From an uncultured Pseudodesulfovibrio sp. (GTDB lineage Bacteria; Desulfobacterota; Desulfovibrionia; Desulfovibrionales; Desulfovibrionaceae): DNA of 64,000 nucleotides. The notes beneath the pieces were generated by a model. That model saw only the letters and a list, made by a program, of their open reading frames with translations, did no database searches and was not told where the DNA came from. The translations under genes and the position numbers were made by a program. The DNA is taken from NCBI RefSeq assembly GCF_963662885.1, contig NZ_OY760059.1, forward strand, positions 1,364,001-1,428,000. Direction: 5' to 3'. Positions 7,149 to 16,360 of this stretch are shown here, piece after piece; position 1 is the first letter of the stretch; every line of letters begins with the position of its first letter.

Positions 7149-9568
7149 ACGAGGCCGTTCGGGCCGCCATGAACGGCGACCAGAGCGCTGCGGCCAGGCT
7201 GCCGGAAAAGGCGGGCCTGGGCGACGTCATCCTGAACTGGTGCCAGGCCAACAGCCTGTGGCCCCTGTTTTTCGGCCTTTCATGCTGCTTCGTGGAGCAG
7301 GCCACGGTCTTCACCGGCCTGTACGACATTGCCCGCTTCGGTGCCGAGGTCCTGCGCGGCTCGCCCCGCCAGGCCGATCTGATGGTGGTGTCGGGCACGG
7401 TTTTCAAGAAGGCCGCCCCCATGGTCAAGCGCATCTACGAGCAGATGCCCCGGCCCAAGTGGGTCATCTCCATGGGGTCCTGCGCGAACACCGGCGGCAT
7501 GTACGACGTCTACAGCGTGGTCCAGGGCGTGGACCAGATCATCCCGGTGGACGTCTACGTGACCGGTTGCCCGCCCCGGCCCGAGGCCCTGCTGCACGGC
7601 CTCATCACCCTGCAGGACATGATCCGCCAGAAGAACCGCCCCCTGCGCCCTGTGCTCAATCTCGAAGGCGGCCATCTGGGCGGACGGGACGATATCCTGA
7701 TCCCGGGCGCGACCAAAGACCGCGATACGCGCGGACCGGGCATGGGCGGTATTCCGGCGCGAGGCACTTCGGTCACTCCGCCCGCCTTTGCCGGCTCGCG
7801 ATCCGACGACATGTGGACCCCGCCGGCCCCGAAATTTTCGTTTACCACGTCCCACGAAACCCTGCGTGACGCGCTGGCCGCCCGGTTCGGCGACCTCGTC
7901 CAATGGCAGGAAGCGGTCGTGGACATGCCCACGGTCACGGCTCCGGCCGAGCGTCTGATCGAGGTCCTGGATTTCCTCAAGCGCGAGGCGCCCGTTCGAT
8001 ACGAGCGGCTGGAGGACATTACGGCCGTGGACGAGACCGCGCGCAAGGTCAGGCCCGAACAGGACTACACGGCTATTTATACCCTGACCTCCCTCAGTTC
8101 CATCGAGTACCTGCGCGTGCGGGTCCCGGTGGGTGAAGGGCTGGAGCTGCCGAGCGTCACGCCGGTCTGGCCCAGCGCCAACTGGTACGAGTGCGAGATA
8201 TGGGATCTGTTCGGCATCCGCTTCGCTGGGCATCCCGGCCTGCGGCGGCTGATCATGCCCGAGGAGTGGGAGGGGCATCCCCTGCGCAAGGGCGACCCGC
8301 AACGGGCCACCGAGATCGCGCCGTACCTGGCCGAGGACGCCCGGCGTGAACAGCCCGAGGACGCGGTCAGTCTGCTGGAAAAGGCCAACGCCGCGCCGCC
8401 CGCCCGACGTGAGTTCGTGCTGAACATCGGCCCGCACCACTACAGTACCCACGGGCTGGTCCGCTTCATCCTCGAGCTGTACGGCGAAGAGATCGTGGAT
8501 ATGACCACGGACATCGGCTACCATCACCGGGGCGTGGAGAAGATCGCCGAGCACCAGTCCTGGCATCAGTTCATCCCTTACACCGACCGCCTGGATTATT
8601 TGAGCGGGGCGGCCAACAACCTGACCTACCTGCTGGCCGTGGAAAAGCTCTGCGGCGTGGCCGTACCTGAGCGCGCGCAGTGCGTCCGCGTCATGCTGGC
8701 CGAGTTCTACCGGCTTTCCAACCATCTGCTCTGGCTCGGGACCATGGTCCAGGATCTGGGCATGATCACCCCGGTCTTCCATACCTTCCGCGAGCGCGAG
8801 CAGCTTCTGGACATCATGGAGGCCATCACCGGAGCGCGCCTGCACCCGGCATGGCTGCGGATCGGCGGCCTGGCCATGGATCTGCCAGACGGCTGGGACC
8901 GGATGGTCCGCGATTTCGTCACGGTTTTCCCGGACAGGGTGGCGGGTTACCGGAGGATGATCACCGGCAACCCCATTGTCCGGGCCAGAATCAAGGGCAT
9001 CGGCCGCATGTCGCTCGACGACGCGGTGGATTACGGCATCTCCGGAGCCAACCTGCGGGCCTGCGGTTCCACGCGGGACCTGCGCAAGGTCGCCCCGTAT
9101 TCGGGGTACGAGCAGTACGATTTCGACATCCCGACCAGCGACGAGGGCGATTGTCTGGCCCGGTTCGAGGTCCGTTTCGAGGAGATGATCCAGAGCAACC
9201 GGATTATCGCCCAGTGCCTCGAAGGGATGCCGTCCGGCCGTTTCATGGCCGACGACTACCGCTACTGCATCCCGGACAAGAAGGACACGCTCCGGGACAT
9301 CGAGAGTCTGATTCATCATTTCATCAACGCCACGCGCGGCCCCAAGGTGCCTGCGGGCGAGGCGTACGCGGCGACGGAAGCCCCACGGGGCGAACAGGGA
9401 TTCTACGTGGTCAGCGACGGCGGCAACATGCCGTACCGGCTGCACATGCGCTCCCCGGGTTACGCCTCGGTGCAGGCCCTGCCTCTGATGACCATCGGCC
9501 ACACCCTGGCCGACTTCATCGCCATCATCAGTTCGCTCGATTACATCGCGCCCGATCTGGACCGCTAG
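7124..9568 (+). CDS. nuoBCD: NADH-quinone oxidoreductase fused subunits B, C and D
   Basis: One 814-residue polypeptide carries three normally separate complex I subunits. The NuoB part (about 1-200) keeps the N2 cluster cysteines C54, C55, C120 and C149, with the same spacing as E. coli NuoB. The NuoC part (about 238-400) has ANWYECEIWDLFGIRF. The NuoD part (about 428-814) has NIGPHHYSTHGLVRF, DIGYHHRGVEK and the C-terminal FIAIISSLDYIAPDLDR ending. A Gly/Pro-rich linker joins B to C. The ATG at 7124 overlaps nuoA by 25 bp and has GGAGG seven bases upstream, which supports this start. NuoCD fusions are common, and inclusion of NuoB is much rarer. No internal stop or frameshift is seen. Confidence 0.95.
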   Translation: MGHDAQAIDEAVRAAMNGDQSAAARLPEKAGLGDVILNWCQANSLWPLFFGLSCCFVEQATVFTGLYDIARFGAEVLRGSPRQADLMVVSGTVFKKAAPMVKRIYEQMPRPKWVISMGSCANTGGMYDVYSVVQGVDQIIPVDVYVTGCPPRPEALLHGLITLQDMIRQKNRPLRPVLNLEGGHLGGRDDILIPGATKDRDTRGPGMGGIPARGTSVTPPAFAGSRSDDMWTPPAPKFSFTTSHETLRDALAARFGDLVQWQEAVVDMPTVTAPAERLIEVLDFLKREAPVRYERLEDITAVDETARKVRPEQDYTAIYTLTSLSSIEYLRVRVPVGEGLELPSVTPVWPSANWYECEIWDLFGIRFAGHPGLRRLIMPEEWEGHPLRKGDPQRATEIAPYLAEDARREQPEDAVSLLEKANAAPPARREFVLNIGPHHYSTHGLVRFILELYGEEIVDMTTDIGYHHRGVEKIAEHQSWHQFIPYTDRLDYLSGAANNLTYLLAVEKLCGVAVPERAQCVRVMLAEFYRLSNHLLWLGTMVQDLGMITPVFHTFREREQLLDIMEAITGARLHPAWLRIGGLAMDLPDGWDRMVRDFVTVFPDRVAGYRRMITGNPIVRARIKGIGRMSLDDAVDYGISGANLRACGSTRDLRKVAPYSGYEQYDFDIPTSDEGDCLARFEVRFEEMIQSNRIIAQCLEGMPSGRFMADDYRYCIPDKKDTLRDIESLIHHFINATRGPKVPAGEAYAATEAPRGEQGFYVVSDGGNMPYRLHMRSPGYASVQALPLMTIGHTLADFIAIISSLDYIAPDLDR

Positions 9569-9580
9569 GAGACAGGGAAC

Positions 9581-10081
9581 ATGCTGCCCAAGGAACTGGA
9601 ACAGGAAATTGCGGACATGGTCCGGGGAACGGACCACGTGGAAGAGAAGATCATCGACGTGATCTATCTCCTGCAGCGGCACTTCGGCTATTTTTCGGAC
9701 GAAGCCTTGGGCCATGCCGCACGGCTCACGGGCAAGACCGTCGTGGAGCTTGAAGAGCTGGCCACTTTCTACGATTTCATCTACCGCGAGCCGCTGGGCC
9801 GGTTCGTGATCCACGTCTGTGACGGCGTGACCTGCTGGATGCATCACGAGAACGGGCTGTTCGAGTACCTCTGCCGCAAGCTCGGCGTGGAGGTGGGCGA
9901 GACCACGGACGACGGCCTGTTCACGGTTCTGCCCACGGCCTGTCTGGGCAACTGCCACAACGCCCCGGCCATGCTCATAAACGGCCAGCATTACGGCAGG
10001 CTGACTCCGGAAAAGGTGGACCGGATTCTCGATGAACTGCGTGAAAACGCCGACACCATCCCGCTGAGTCTGTGCAGGTGA
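9581..10081 (+). CDS. nuoE: NADH-quinone oxidoreductase subunit E ([2Fe-2S] subunit)
   Basis: Thioredoxin-fold [2Fe-2S] protein of the NADH-oxidising module, holding cluster N1a, a side carrier near FMN. It has 166 residues, the usual length. Four ligands are visible: C80 and C85 in HVCDGVTCW, and C121 and C125 in TACLGNCHNAP, the expected Cx4C...Cx3C layout. It starts 12 bp after nuoBCD behind AGGAG, and nuoF begins 4 bp after its stop. Presence of E, F and G shows a full NADH-dependent complex I rather than the 11-subunit ferredoxin-type form. Confidence 0.96.
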   Translation: MLPKELEQEIADMVRGTDHVEEKIIDVIYLLQRHFGYFSDEALGHAARLTGKTVVELEELATFYDFIYREPLGRFVIHVCDGVTCWMHHENGLFEYLCRKLGVEVGETTDDGLFTVLPTACLGNCHNAPAMLINGQHYGRLTPEKVDRILDELRENADTIPLSLCR

Positions 10082-10085
10082 TTGT

Positions 10086-11441
10086 ATGAGCGAACAGGTG
10101 CTATTGAAAAACCGTCGCGCGGATTGCCGCCCGGCCAGCCTGGCGGACTATCGCGCAGGCGGCGGCTATGACGCCCTGACCAAGGCGGTGCGGAGCATGA
10201 CCCCGGACGAGGTCATCAAGGTGGTCATGGACTCCGGTCTGCGTGGACGCGGCGGAGCCGGATTCCCCGCGGGCCGAAAGTGGAGCTTCGTGCGCAAGGA
10301 CGCTCCCCATCCGCGCTACATCCAGTGCAACACCGACGAGATGGAGCCCGGCACCTTCAAGGACCGCATCCTGGTCAATACCGACCCCCAGCTGGTCATC
10401 GAGGGCATCATCCTGGCCGGGTACGCGATCCAGGCGGACCACGGCGTGTTGTTCATCAGACCCTCCTACGACGCGGACGCCGTGTTGCTGGAGCGGGAAC
10501 TGGCCGTGGCCCGGGAGGCCGGGCTGCTGGGCAAGAAGATTCTGGGCAGCGATTTTTCCTTCGACATAGACGTGCACCGCAGCGCGGGACGGTACATCTG
10601 CGGTGAAGGTTCGGCCCAGGCCAACGCCATCATGGGCAAGCGGCCCAACCCGGACAAGAACACCCACATGACCGACTCCGGTCTTTGGGGCCTGCCCACC
10701 GTGGTCAACAACGTGGAGACCCTGGCCTCGGTCCCGTCCATCCTGCGCAACGGGGTGGAGTGGTTCAAGTCCCTGGCCGCGTCGCCGTCCGGTGACGGCA
10801 CCAAGCTGTATTCCGTCAGCGGCGAAGTGGCCGAACCGGGCTGCTTCGAACTGCCCAACGGCACCCGGCTGGGAGACATCATCTTCGGGGCGGCAGGGGG
10901 CATGCTGCCGGGTGCTGAGTTCAAGACCTGCCTGCCGGGCGGCACCTCCACCAGCTTCGTGGCCAGGGAACACCTGGAAACTCCCATGGACTTCGACTCC
11001 ATGAAAAAGGCCGGTCTGTCCCTGGGTACCGGTTCGATCATCGTCTTTGACAAGAACACCTGTCTGGTCCAGGCGACCATCAATATCCTGTCCTATTTCG
11101 CCCGCGAATCCTGCGGCTGGTGCACTCCCTGTCGGGAAGGCATCCCGTACATGAAGCATATCCTCGAACGTATCGAGGCGGGTGACGCCGGAGAGCGCGA
11201 CGTGGAGCTTCTGGAACAGGTGGCCAAGGGCATGGAGCACGCCTACTGCGGTTTCGCTCCGGGCGCGGCCATGCCGGTTCTCGGGTTGCTCAAACATTTC
11301 CGCGACGAGGTTCGCGAACACCTGGACGGGCGCGGTTGCCCGTTCGCGGGCGAAAACGTGGCCAAACCCGGCCTGTGGACTTCCCTTGACCGGGACGAGA
11401 CGGTCCCCGGTGACGCGGACTCGCAAGGGAGGGAAGGCTGA
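10086..11441 (+). CDS. nuoF: NADH-quinone oxidoreductase subunit F (NADH/FMN subunit)
   Basis: Binds NADH and FMN and the N3 [4Fe-4S] cluster, and takes the hydride from NADH. It has 451 residues. The FMN/NADH glycine-rich motif GLRGRGGAGFPAGRKWSF lies near residue 49-66. The cluster motif ESCGWCTPCREG lies near residue 340 with the fourth cysteine in HAYCGFAPG. The last 30 or so residues (after GRGCPF) form a hydrophilic tail. The stop shares one base with the nuoG start (TGATG). Confidence 0.96.
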   Translation: MSEQVLLKNRRADCRPASLADYRAGGGYDALTKAVRSMTPDEVIKVVMDSGLRGRGGAGFPAGRKWSFVRKDAPHPRYIQCNTDEMEPGTFKDRILVNTDPQLVIEGIILAGYAIQADHGVLFIRPSYDADAVLLERELAVAREAGLLGKKILGSDFSFDIDVHRSAGRYICGEGSAQANAIMGKRPNPDKNTHMTDSGLWGLPTVVNNVETLASVPSILRNGVEWFKSLAASPSGDGTKLYSVSGEVAEPGCFELPNGTRLGDIIFGAAGGMLPGAEFKTCLPGGTSTSFVAREHLETPMDFDSMKKAGLSLGTGSIIVFDKNTCLVQATINILSYFARESCGWCTPCREGIPYMKHILERIEAGDAGERDVELLEQVAKGMEHAYCGFAPGAAMPVLGLLKHFRDEVREHLDGRGCPFAGENVAKPGLWTSLDRDETVPGDADSQGREG

Positions 11442-14008
11442 TGCCCAGGCTGATCATTGACGGGCGCGAAGTGGAGGTGCCTGCCGGCACCAAGGTCATC
11501 GACGCCGCCGAACAACTGGGCATCATGATTCCCCGGTTCTGCTACCTCAAATCCTTGGGTGCGGTCGGGGCCTGCCGCATGTGCGCGGTCAAATTTCTGG
11601 ATGGCCACAAAAAGGATCTGGACATGAGCTGCATGGTCGATGTGCGTGACGGCATGGTCGTGTCCACCGACCATCCCGACGCCGTGGCCTTCCGCGCCCA
11701 GATCATCGAGTGGCTCATGCTCGACCATCCCCACGACTGCCCGGTCTGCGACGAGGGCGGACATTGCCTGCTTCAGGACACCACCGTGTCCGGCGGCCAT
11801 TCCCTGCGCAACTATCGGGGGCCGAAGCGGACCTACGAGAACCAGTATCTCGGTCCGCTCATCGAGCACGAGATGAACCGTTGCATCCATTGCTACCGCT
11901 GCGTTCGTTTTTACCGCGAATACGCCGGGGGCACGGACTACGGCACCTTCGGCATCGCCGGACGGGTGACCTATCAGCGGTTTGAGCCGGGACGTCTGGA
12001 GTCGCCGTTTTCCGGCAACCTGGGCGAGATCTGCCCCACCGGCACCCTGACCGACAAGCCGTCTCGTTACCGCGCCCGGCGCTGGGACCTCGAACGCAAA
12101 CCGTCCATCTGCACGCACTGTTCGCTCGGCTGCAACACCCTGCCCGCCGTGCGGTACCGCGAGGTGCTTCGCGTGGAGAGCCGCTTGAACGAAGCGATCA
12201 ACGACGATTTTCTGTGCGACCGGGGCCGCTACGGCTTCGGCTACGCCTCCATGGCCGAACGCCCACGCACCGCGCTGGTGGATGGGCAGCCCGTATCCCC
12301 GGAAGAAGGAGCGACCGCCGCCCTGGAACGTTTGAAAGCGGTCATCGCCGCTCACGGCCCACAATCCGTTGCCGTGCACGCGTCCTCCCGGTGCACTGTC
12401 GAGGACATGCTTGCGGCTCGGCGGCTGGCGACTGCATTGGGCGTACCCGCGCCGAGTTTTTTCCTGACCGAGGATGAGCGCACAGCCTGCACGAACGCGG
12501 TCGCGGCCCTGGACGCCGACCTGGCCTGGAACATGGAACAGGTCCGCAATGCCGACATGGTTCTGGTTCTGGGGGCCGACCCGCTGAACGAGGCGCCCAT
12601 GGCCGCCCTGGCCATCCGACAGGCGGCGAGGGCCGGAGCCACGGTAGCCGTGCTCGACCCCCGGCCGGTGGATGTGCTCTGTGAAGCGGTCCGGCTGCCT
12701 GTGCGGCGGTCCCTCTTGCCCGCGGCCGTGGCCGAACTGCTTGGGCGCATGTTTGCCGAAGCGGATTTACAGGGCGAGGCGCTGGAGTTTTGGCGGGAGC
12801 TGCAAGCCTCGGGCAAAGGGCGGGCTGGAGAATTTTCCGAACTGGGCGCCGAGTTCGACGCCGTGGCCCATGCCCTGTCCCGGGCCGAGCGTCCGGTTGT
12901 GGTCTGCTCGACCATGGCCATGCCCGCCCAGTGGCCTGTCCTGGCCGCCGGAGTGGCCCGCCTGTTGCGCCGCACCGGCACGGAGGAGAGGGCCGAGGTC
13001 CGCTCCGGGCTGTTCTGCCTGTTGCCCCGCGCCGGTTCTCTGGGGGCGGCTCTGCTGGCGGATGGGGAAGGGGCCAGCCTCGAAGGGCGGTTGTTGCCCG
13101 CAGAAGACGGTCAGGCGGCCAAGGCCCTGATCTGCATCGGGGCCGACCCGCTCGGGCAGTATCCCGGCGCGCAGGCCGTCGAGAAGGCGTTGGGCGGACT
13201 CGACCTGTTGGTCACCGTTGATTGCGCCCCGTCGGCCACGTGGGACAAGGCGAACGTGGCCCTGCCCATGCGCACGATTTTCGAGACCGGCGGCTGCCTG
13301 GTGGACAACCACGGGCTGCTGCAACGCGCCGTTCCAGTCTTTGCCGGTGGATTGCCGGTGATTCAGGACGGCCACGGCTCCCACCCGCCCCGTACGCTCG
13401 GGGCCGGGATTCCGGGCAATGATCCGCGCTCCATGGCCGGATGGCTGGACCTGCTGGCGCCCGAAACCGAGAACCCCGAGAGCTCGTCTCCGGCAGCAGA
13501 CATGCTGCGTGCCGCCCAGGCCGAAGCGACCACGGAGCACGCGGTACAGGTTCTGCCTGCCGAGGCCCCGGTCCGTTTTGGCTCCCTGGACTGGCTGGCC
13601 CCGTTCATCGAGGCCGGAAGGGAAGAGGGACGGTGCGACGTGCTGGTCACGGGTTCCACCTTTGGCGCGGACCGGCTGGCCAACCTCGGCGAGCCCGGTG
13701 AGACCCTGCTGCCCGAACCGTGCGTGTATATGCACCCGCTGGATGCGGCGGATCTTGGTTTCGAGGACGGGGAGACCGTCCTGCTGCCTCTGTCCCAGGG
13801 CGTGGCCCGGACCGTGCTGCGTTGCCGCGAGAACATGGCCCGGAACACCGTGGTTGTGCCGAAAACGCCTGACTCGGGCTGGCAGTTCGTCGGAGGAATG
13901 GCCGCAACCGTTTCCATGAACCGGCTGTGGCGGGAGCAGGGCGACGAGGACCGGGCCGCCATGGCGCGGGTCGATACGGACGACAGCTGCCCCGGAGGGA
14001 ACTTATGA
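11441..14008 (+). CDS. nuoG: NADH-quinone oxidoreductase subunit G
   Basis: Large Fe-S subunit of the peripheral arm, 855 residues. An N-terminal [2Fe-2S] ferredoxin domain has C34, C45, C48 and C64. The N4-type His/Cys motif HPHDCPVCDEGGHC spans about 96-109. Next comes CIHCYRC with its distal cysteine in GEICPTGT, then the N7-type motif CTHCSLGCN near residue 226. That extra cluster, as in E. coli and Thermus, remains in the molybdopterin-oxidoreductase-like domain filling the rest. The active-site residues of true formate dehydrogenases are not expected to matter here. The 3' end overlaps the nuoH start. Confidence 0.95.
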   Translation: MPRLIIDGREVEVPAGTKVIDAAEQLGIMIPRFCYLKSLGAVGACRMCAVKFLDGHKKDLDMSCMVDVRDGMVVSTDHPDAVAFRAQIIEWLMLDHPHDCPVCDEGGHCLLQDTTVSGGHSLRNYRGPKRTYENQYLGPLIEHEMNRCIHCYRCVRFYREYAGGTDYGTFGIAGRVTYQRFEPGRLESPFSGNLGEICPTGTLTDKPSRYRARRWDLERKPSICTHCSLGCNTLPAVRYREVLRVESRLNEAINDDFLCDRGRYGFGYASMAERPRTALVDGQPVSPEEGATAALERLKAVIAAHGPQSVAVHASSRCTVEDMLAARRLATALGVPAPSFFLTEDERTACTNAVAALDADLAWNMEQVRNADMVLVLGADPLNEAPMAALAIRQAARAGATVAVLDPRPVDVLCEAVRLPVRRSLLPAAVAELLGRMFAEADLQGEALEFWRELQASGKGRAGEFSELGAEFDAVAHALSRAERPVVVCSTMAMPAQWPVLAAGVARLLRRTGTEERAEVRSGLFCLLPRAGSLGAALLADGEGASLEGRLLPAEDGQAAKALICIGADPLGQYPGAQAVEKALGGLDLLVTVDCAPSATWDKANVALPMRTIFETGGCLVDNHGLLQRAVPVFAGGLPVIQDGHGSHPPRTLGAGIPGNDPRSMAGWLDLLAPETENPESSSPAADMLRAAQAEATTEHAVQVLPAEAPVRFGSLDWLAPFIEAGREEGRCDVLVTGSTFGADRLANLGEPGETLLPEPCVYMHPLDAADLGFEDGETVLLPLSQGVARTVLRCRENMARNTVVVPKTPDSGWQFVGGMAATVSMNRLWREQGDEDRAAMARVDTDDSCPGGNL

Positions 14009-15003
14009 TGGGCGAGGAATTTCTGCTCGGATTGACGGTCCTGATCATCAAGAGCGCGGTCGTGCTGCTGGTGGTCCTGACCCTGGCCGCGTACATGGTC
14101 CTGTTCGAGCGCAAGCTGCTCGGGCGCATGCAGCTGCGCTACGGTCCCAACCGAGTCGGTCCGTACGGCTCGCTGCAACTGCTGGCCGACGGCGTCAAAT
14201 TGCTGCTCAAGGAAGATCTGGTCCCGGACGGTGCGGACAGAGTGCTCTTCTTTCTGGCGCCGGGCATTCTGACCTTCACCACCCTGGCCGTGTTCGCCCT
14301 GGTCCCCTTTGGCGGAACCATCCATCTCTTCGGCCATGCCGTCCCGCTGGTCATCGGTGATACGGACATCGGGGTTCTGGTCTTTCTGGCCCTGTCCTCC
14401 ATCGGCGTGTACAGCGTGGCCCTGGGCGGATGGGCCTCCAACAACAAGTTCTCGCTCATCGGCTCCGTGCGCGGCGTGGCCCAGATGGTCAGCTACGAGC
14501 TGCCCCTGTCCCTGTCATTGGTCCCGATCTTCATGCTCGCCGGGTCGCTCAGCCTGACCGACATAGTGGACGCCCAGGCCCGGTATCCCTTCATCGTGGT
14601 CCAGCCCGTGGCCGCCCTGATTTTCTTCATCTGCGGTCTGGCCGAGTCCAAGCGCATCCCGTTCGACATCCCCGAGGGCGAGAACGAGCTGCAGGCCGGA
14701 TTCCACACCGAGTACAGCGGCATGCGTTTCGCCCTGTTCTTTCTGGGCGAGTACGTGAACATGATTCTGCTGGGCGCACTCATGGCCGTGTTCTTTCTGG
14801 GCGGCTGGCGCGGACCGTTCCTGCCCGGTCCGGTCTGGCTGCTGCTCAAGATCATGATCGTCCCGTTCCTGCTCATCTGGACACGCGGCACCCTGCCAAG
14901 GCTGCGCTACGACCAGCTCATGCACTTCTGCTGGAAGATCCTCATGCCGCTGGCCCTGGTCAACGTCATCATCACCGGCGCGGTCATGGCCGCTCTGAAC
15001 TGA
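14005..15003 (+). CDS. nuoH: NADH-quinone oxidoreductase subunit H
   Basis: Membrane subunit that joins the peripheral arm to the membrane arm and forms much of the quinone chamber. It is about 332 residues, hydrophobic. NuoH markers include FERKLLGRMQLRYGPNRVGP near the N terminus, FDIPEGENELQAGFHTEYSG (acidic loop at the quinone site) and RGTLPRLRYDQLMHFCWK near the end. An ATG at 14005 overlaps the nuoG stop, and GGAGGGA at 13994-14000 supports this start over the longer upstream frame. It ends the rightward half; nuoI-M are encoded on the other strand, so the operon is split after H. Confidence 0.96.
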   Translation: MMGEEFLLGLTVLIIKSAVVLLVVLTLAAYMVLFERKLLGRMQLRYGPNRVGPYGSLQLLADGVKLLLKEDLVPDGADRVLFFLAPGILTFTTLAVFALVPFGGTIHLFGHAVPLVIGDTDIGVLVFLALSSIGVYSVALGGWASNNKFSLIGSVRGVAQMVSYELPLSLSLVPIFMLAGSLSLTDIVDAQARYPFIVVQPVAALIFFICGLAESKRIPFDIPEGENELQAGFHTEYSGMRFALFFLGEYVNMILLGALMAVFFLGGWRGPFLPGPVWLLLKIMIVPFLLIWTRGTLPRLRYDQLMHFCWKILMPLALVNVIITGAVMAALN

Positions 15004-15024
15004 TCGTTCTTTTCATCAAAAGCG

Positions 15025-15059
15025 AAAGGGGGTTGCGGGATATTCCGCAACCCCCTTTT
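15025..15059. terminator. Bidirectional intrinsic terminator between nuoH and a convergent gene
   Basis: A 14-bp perfect inverted repeat (AAAGGGGGTTGCGG / CCGCAACCCCCTTT) with a 6-base loop, followed by a T on the + side and with an A tract on the other side. It lies between the ends of two converging genes and could stop transcription from both directions. Confidence 0.85.
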
Positions 15060-15075
15060 ATCGTTTCCCGTTGGC

Positions 15076-16185
15076 CTAGCGGGCCTGTCCGCTGATGTCC
15101 TCGTAGGGGCCGAAACGCTTGTCCATGGGGATGGTCAGGACATTGTCGCCGTCCAGAGAAAGCTTGTCGAACCGGAGGAGCCGGTAGTTCTGATTTTCGT
15201 AGGTACGCACGTACATTGCCTTTCGCGCCAGATCGTAGACCGTGGTCCACTGGGTATAGTCGTACTCCGGCTTGCCGTCCGCGCCGACGCCGCGCGTCAC
15301 GCCCTTGGCGATGGCGAACCCGGCAATGAGGTTCATGCCCAGGTTGACGGCACCGTCGGCGTCATCCGGCTGCAGTGCGGTATTGGAGAGAATGGCCGCG
15401 CGGACGAAACGGGACGGCGGGGTGAAGTCGCCGGGCAGGCCGAGCATACCGGTGCCTTCGCCCAGGGGACGGACCGCGTATTCGCCCAGTTTGGCGGATT
15501 TCACGTTGTCCGGGCTCAGGTTCATGTACTGGCGCAGGTTGGTCAGGTGCCAGGCAAAGGAGGGGGCGTTGGTAAACACGCCCACCGGGTTGTCAGAGAT
15601 GGCCACCTTGCCGTCGATGGATTCGACGACCGCGGCCTTGCCCGTAGCGTCCATGATGTACCAGTGGGACAGGGGAACCGTGTGCAGAGCCGCAACAGGC
15701 AGACCGGCGATGGTGATCCCCGGCAGAGCGGCCTTGACCTCGTCCACGGTGGTGAAGTTCGTCAGCACCCACGGGATGAAGTACATTTGGGCCACGGTGT
15801 GCGGGTAGTCGGCGGGCTTCACGTCAGGGAATTTCGATTCCCCTTCGGTCATCCAGAAACCGCCCACGTACAGTCCTTTCTCGTTCATGCCCTCGATGGG
15901 CAGGGGAAGTCCCCAGGCCGTAGGCCCGAAAAAGGCGTGTTTCGCGGTCCAGCTCAATCCCTTGGCCTTGTCCGGCGCGTCGGAAACCCACTGCATCCCG
16001 CGCGGGGCGACCATCAGGGCTGACCCGATGTCGCTGCCGAACTCCAGAGAACGGGCCCAGGCAACGGAGCCGTCCTTGGCCACGACCCGCATACCGGTGC
16101 AGGCGGGCGCGTCGACCGTGAGAAACGGCACCCAGGAGAACATTGAGAGAAACAAGGTGAACAATGCGATGCGCGAAACAGACAT
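15076..16185 (-). CDS. Secreted choloylglycine hydrolase / penicillin acylase family amidase
   Basis: Ntn-hydrolase of the bile-salt hydrolase and penicillin V acylase superfamily, which cleaves linear amide C-N bonds. From the ATG at 16185 (AGGAG 7-8 bases upstream) it is about 369 residues with a signal peptide ending near APA. The next residue is C29, followed by TGMRVVAKDGSVAWARSLEF. This fits maturation that exposes Cys as the N-terminal nucleophile. Further family marks are NPVGVFTNAPSFAWHLTNLR and PPSRFVRAA (conserved Asn and Arg). The periplasmic form is typical of Gram-negative members, whose substrates include bile salts, N-acyl homoserine lactones and penicillin V. The substrate cannot be read here. 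It stands alone, converging on nuoH. Confidence 0.88.
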   Translation of the reverse strand: MSVSRIALFTLFLSMFSWVPFLTVDAPACTGMRVVAKDGSVAWARSLEFGSDIGSALMVAPRGMQWVSDAPDKAKGLSWTAKHAFFGPTAWGLPLPIEGMNEKGLYVGGFWMTEGESKFPDVKPADYPHTVAQMYFIPWVLTNFTTVDEVKAALPGITIAGLPVAALHTVPLSHWYIMDATGKAAVVESIDGKVAISDNPVGVFTNAPSFAWHLTNLRQYMNLSPDNVKSAKLGEYAVRPLGEGTGMLGLPGDFTPPSRFVRAAILSNTALQPDDADGAVNLGMNLIAGFAIAKGVTRGVGADGKPEYDYTQWTTVYDLARKAMYVRTYENQNYRLLRFDKLSLDGDNVLTIPMDKRFGPYEDISGQAR

Positions 16186-16360
16186 GGTGTAACTCCTGTA
16201 AGGTGTTGCAAGGGGAACCCCATTCATCCTTCGAGGGTATTGCCGATAGTGGTAGCAGATCGGCAACGTCTGTCAATGCGCTCATATATGCATATTGGAA
16301 AAGTGCCTGCTTGCGGCGCAAGCCCTGGCGTCATGCTTCCGGTGAAGCCTTCGGCCTTGA

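Noticed and set aside
7280..9991. Leftward open frame of about 900 codons opposite nuoBCD and nuoE
   Set aside because: It mirrors the highly conserved nuo genes, has no recognisable motif, and would need the opposite coding strand to be under double constraint; judged an artefact of high GC.
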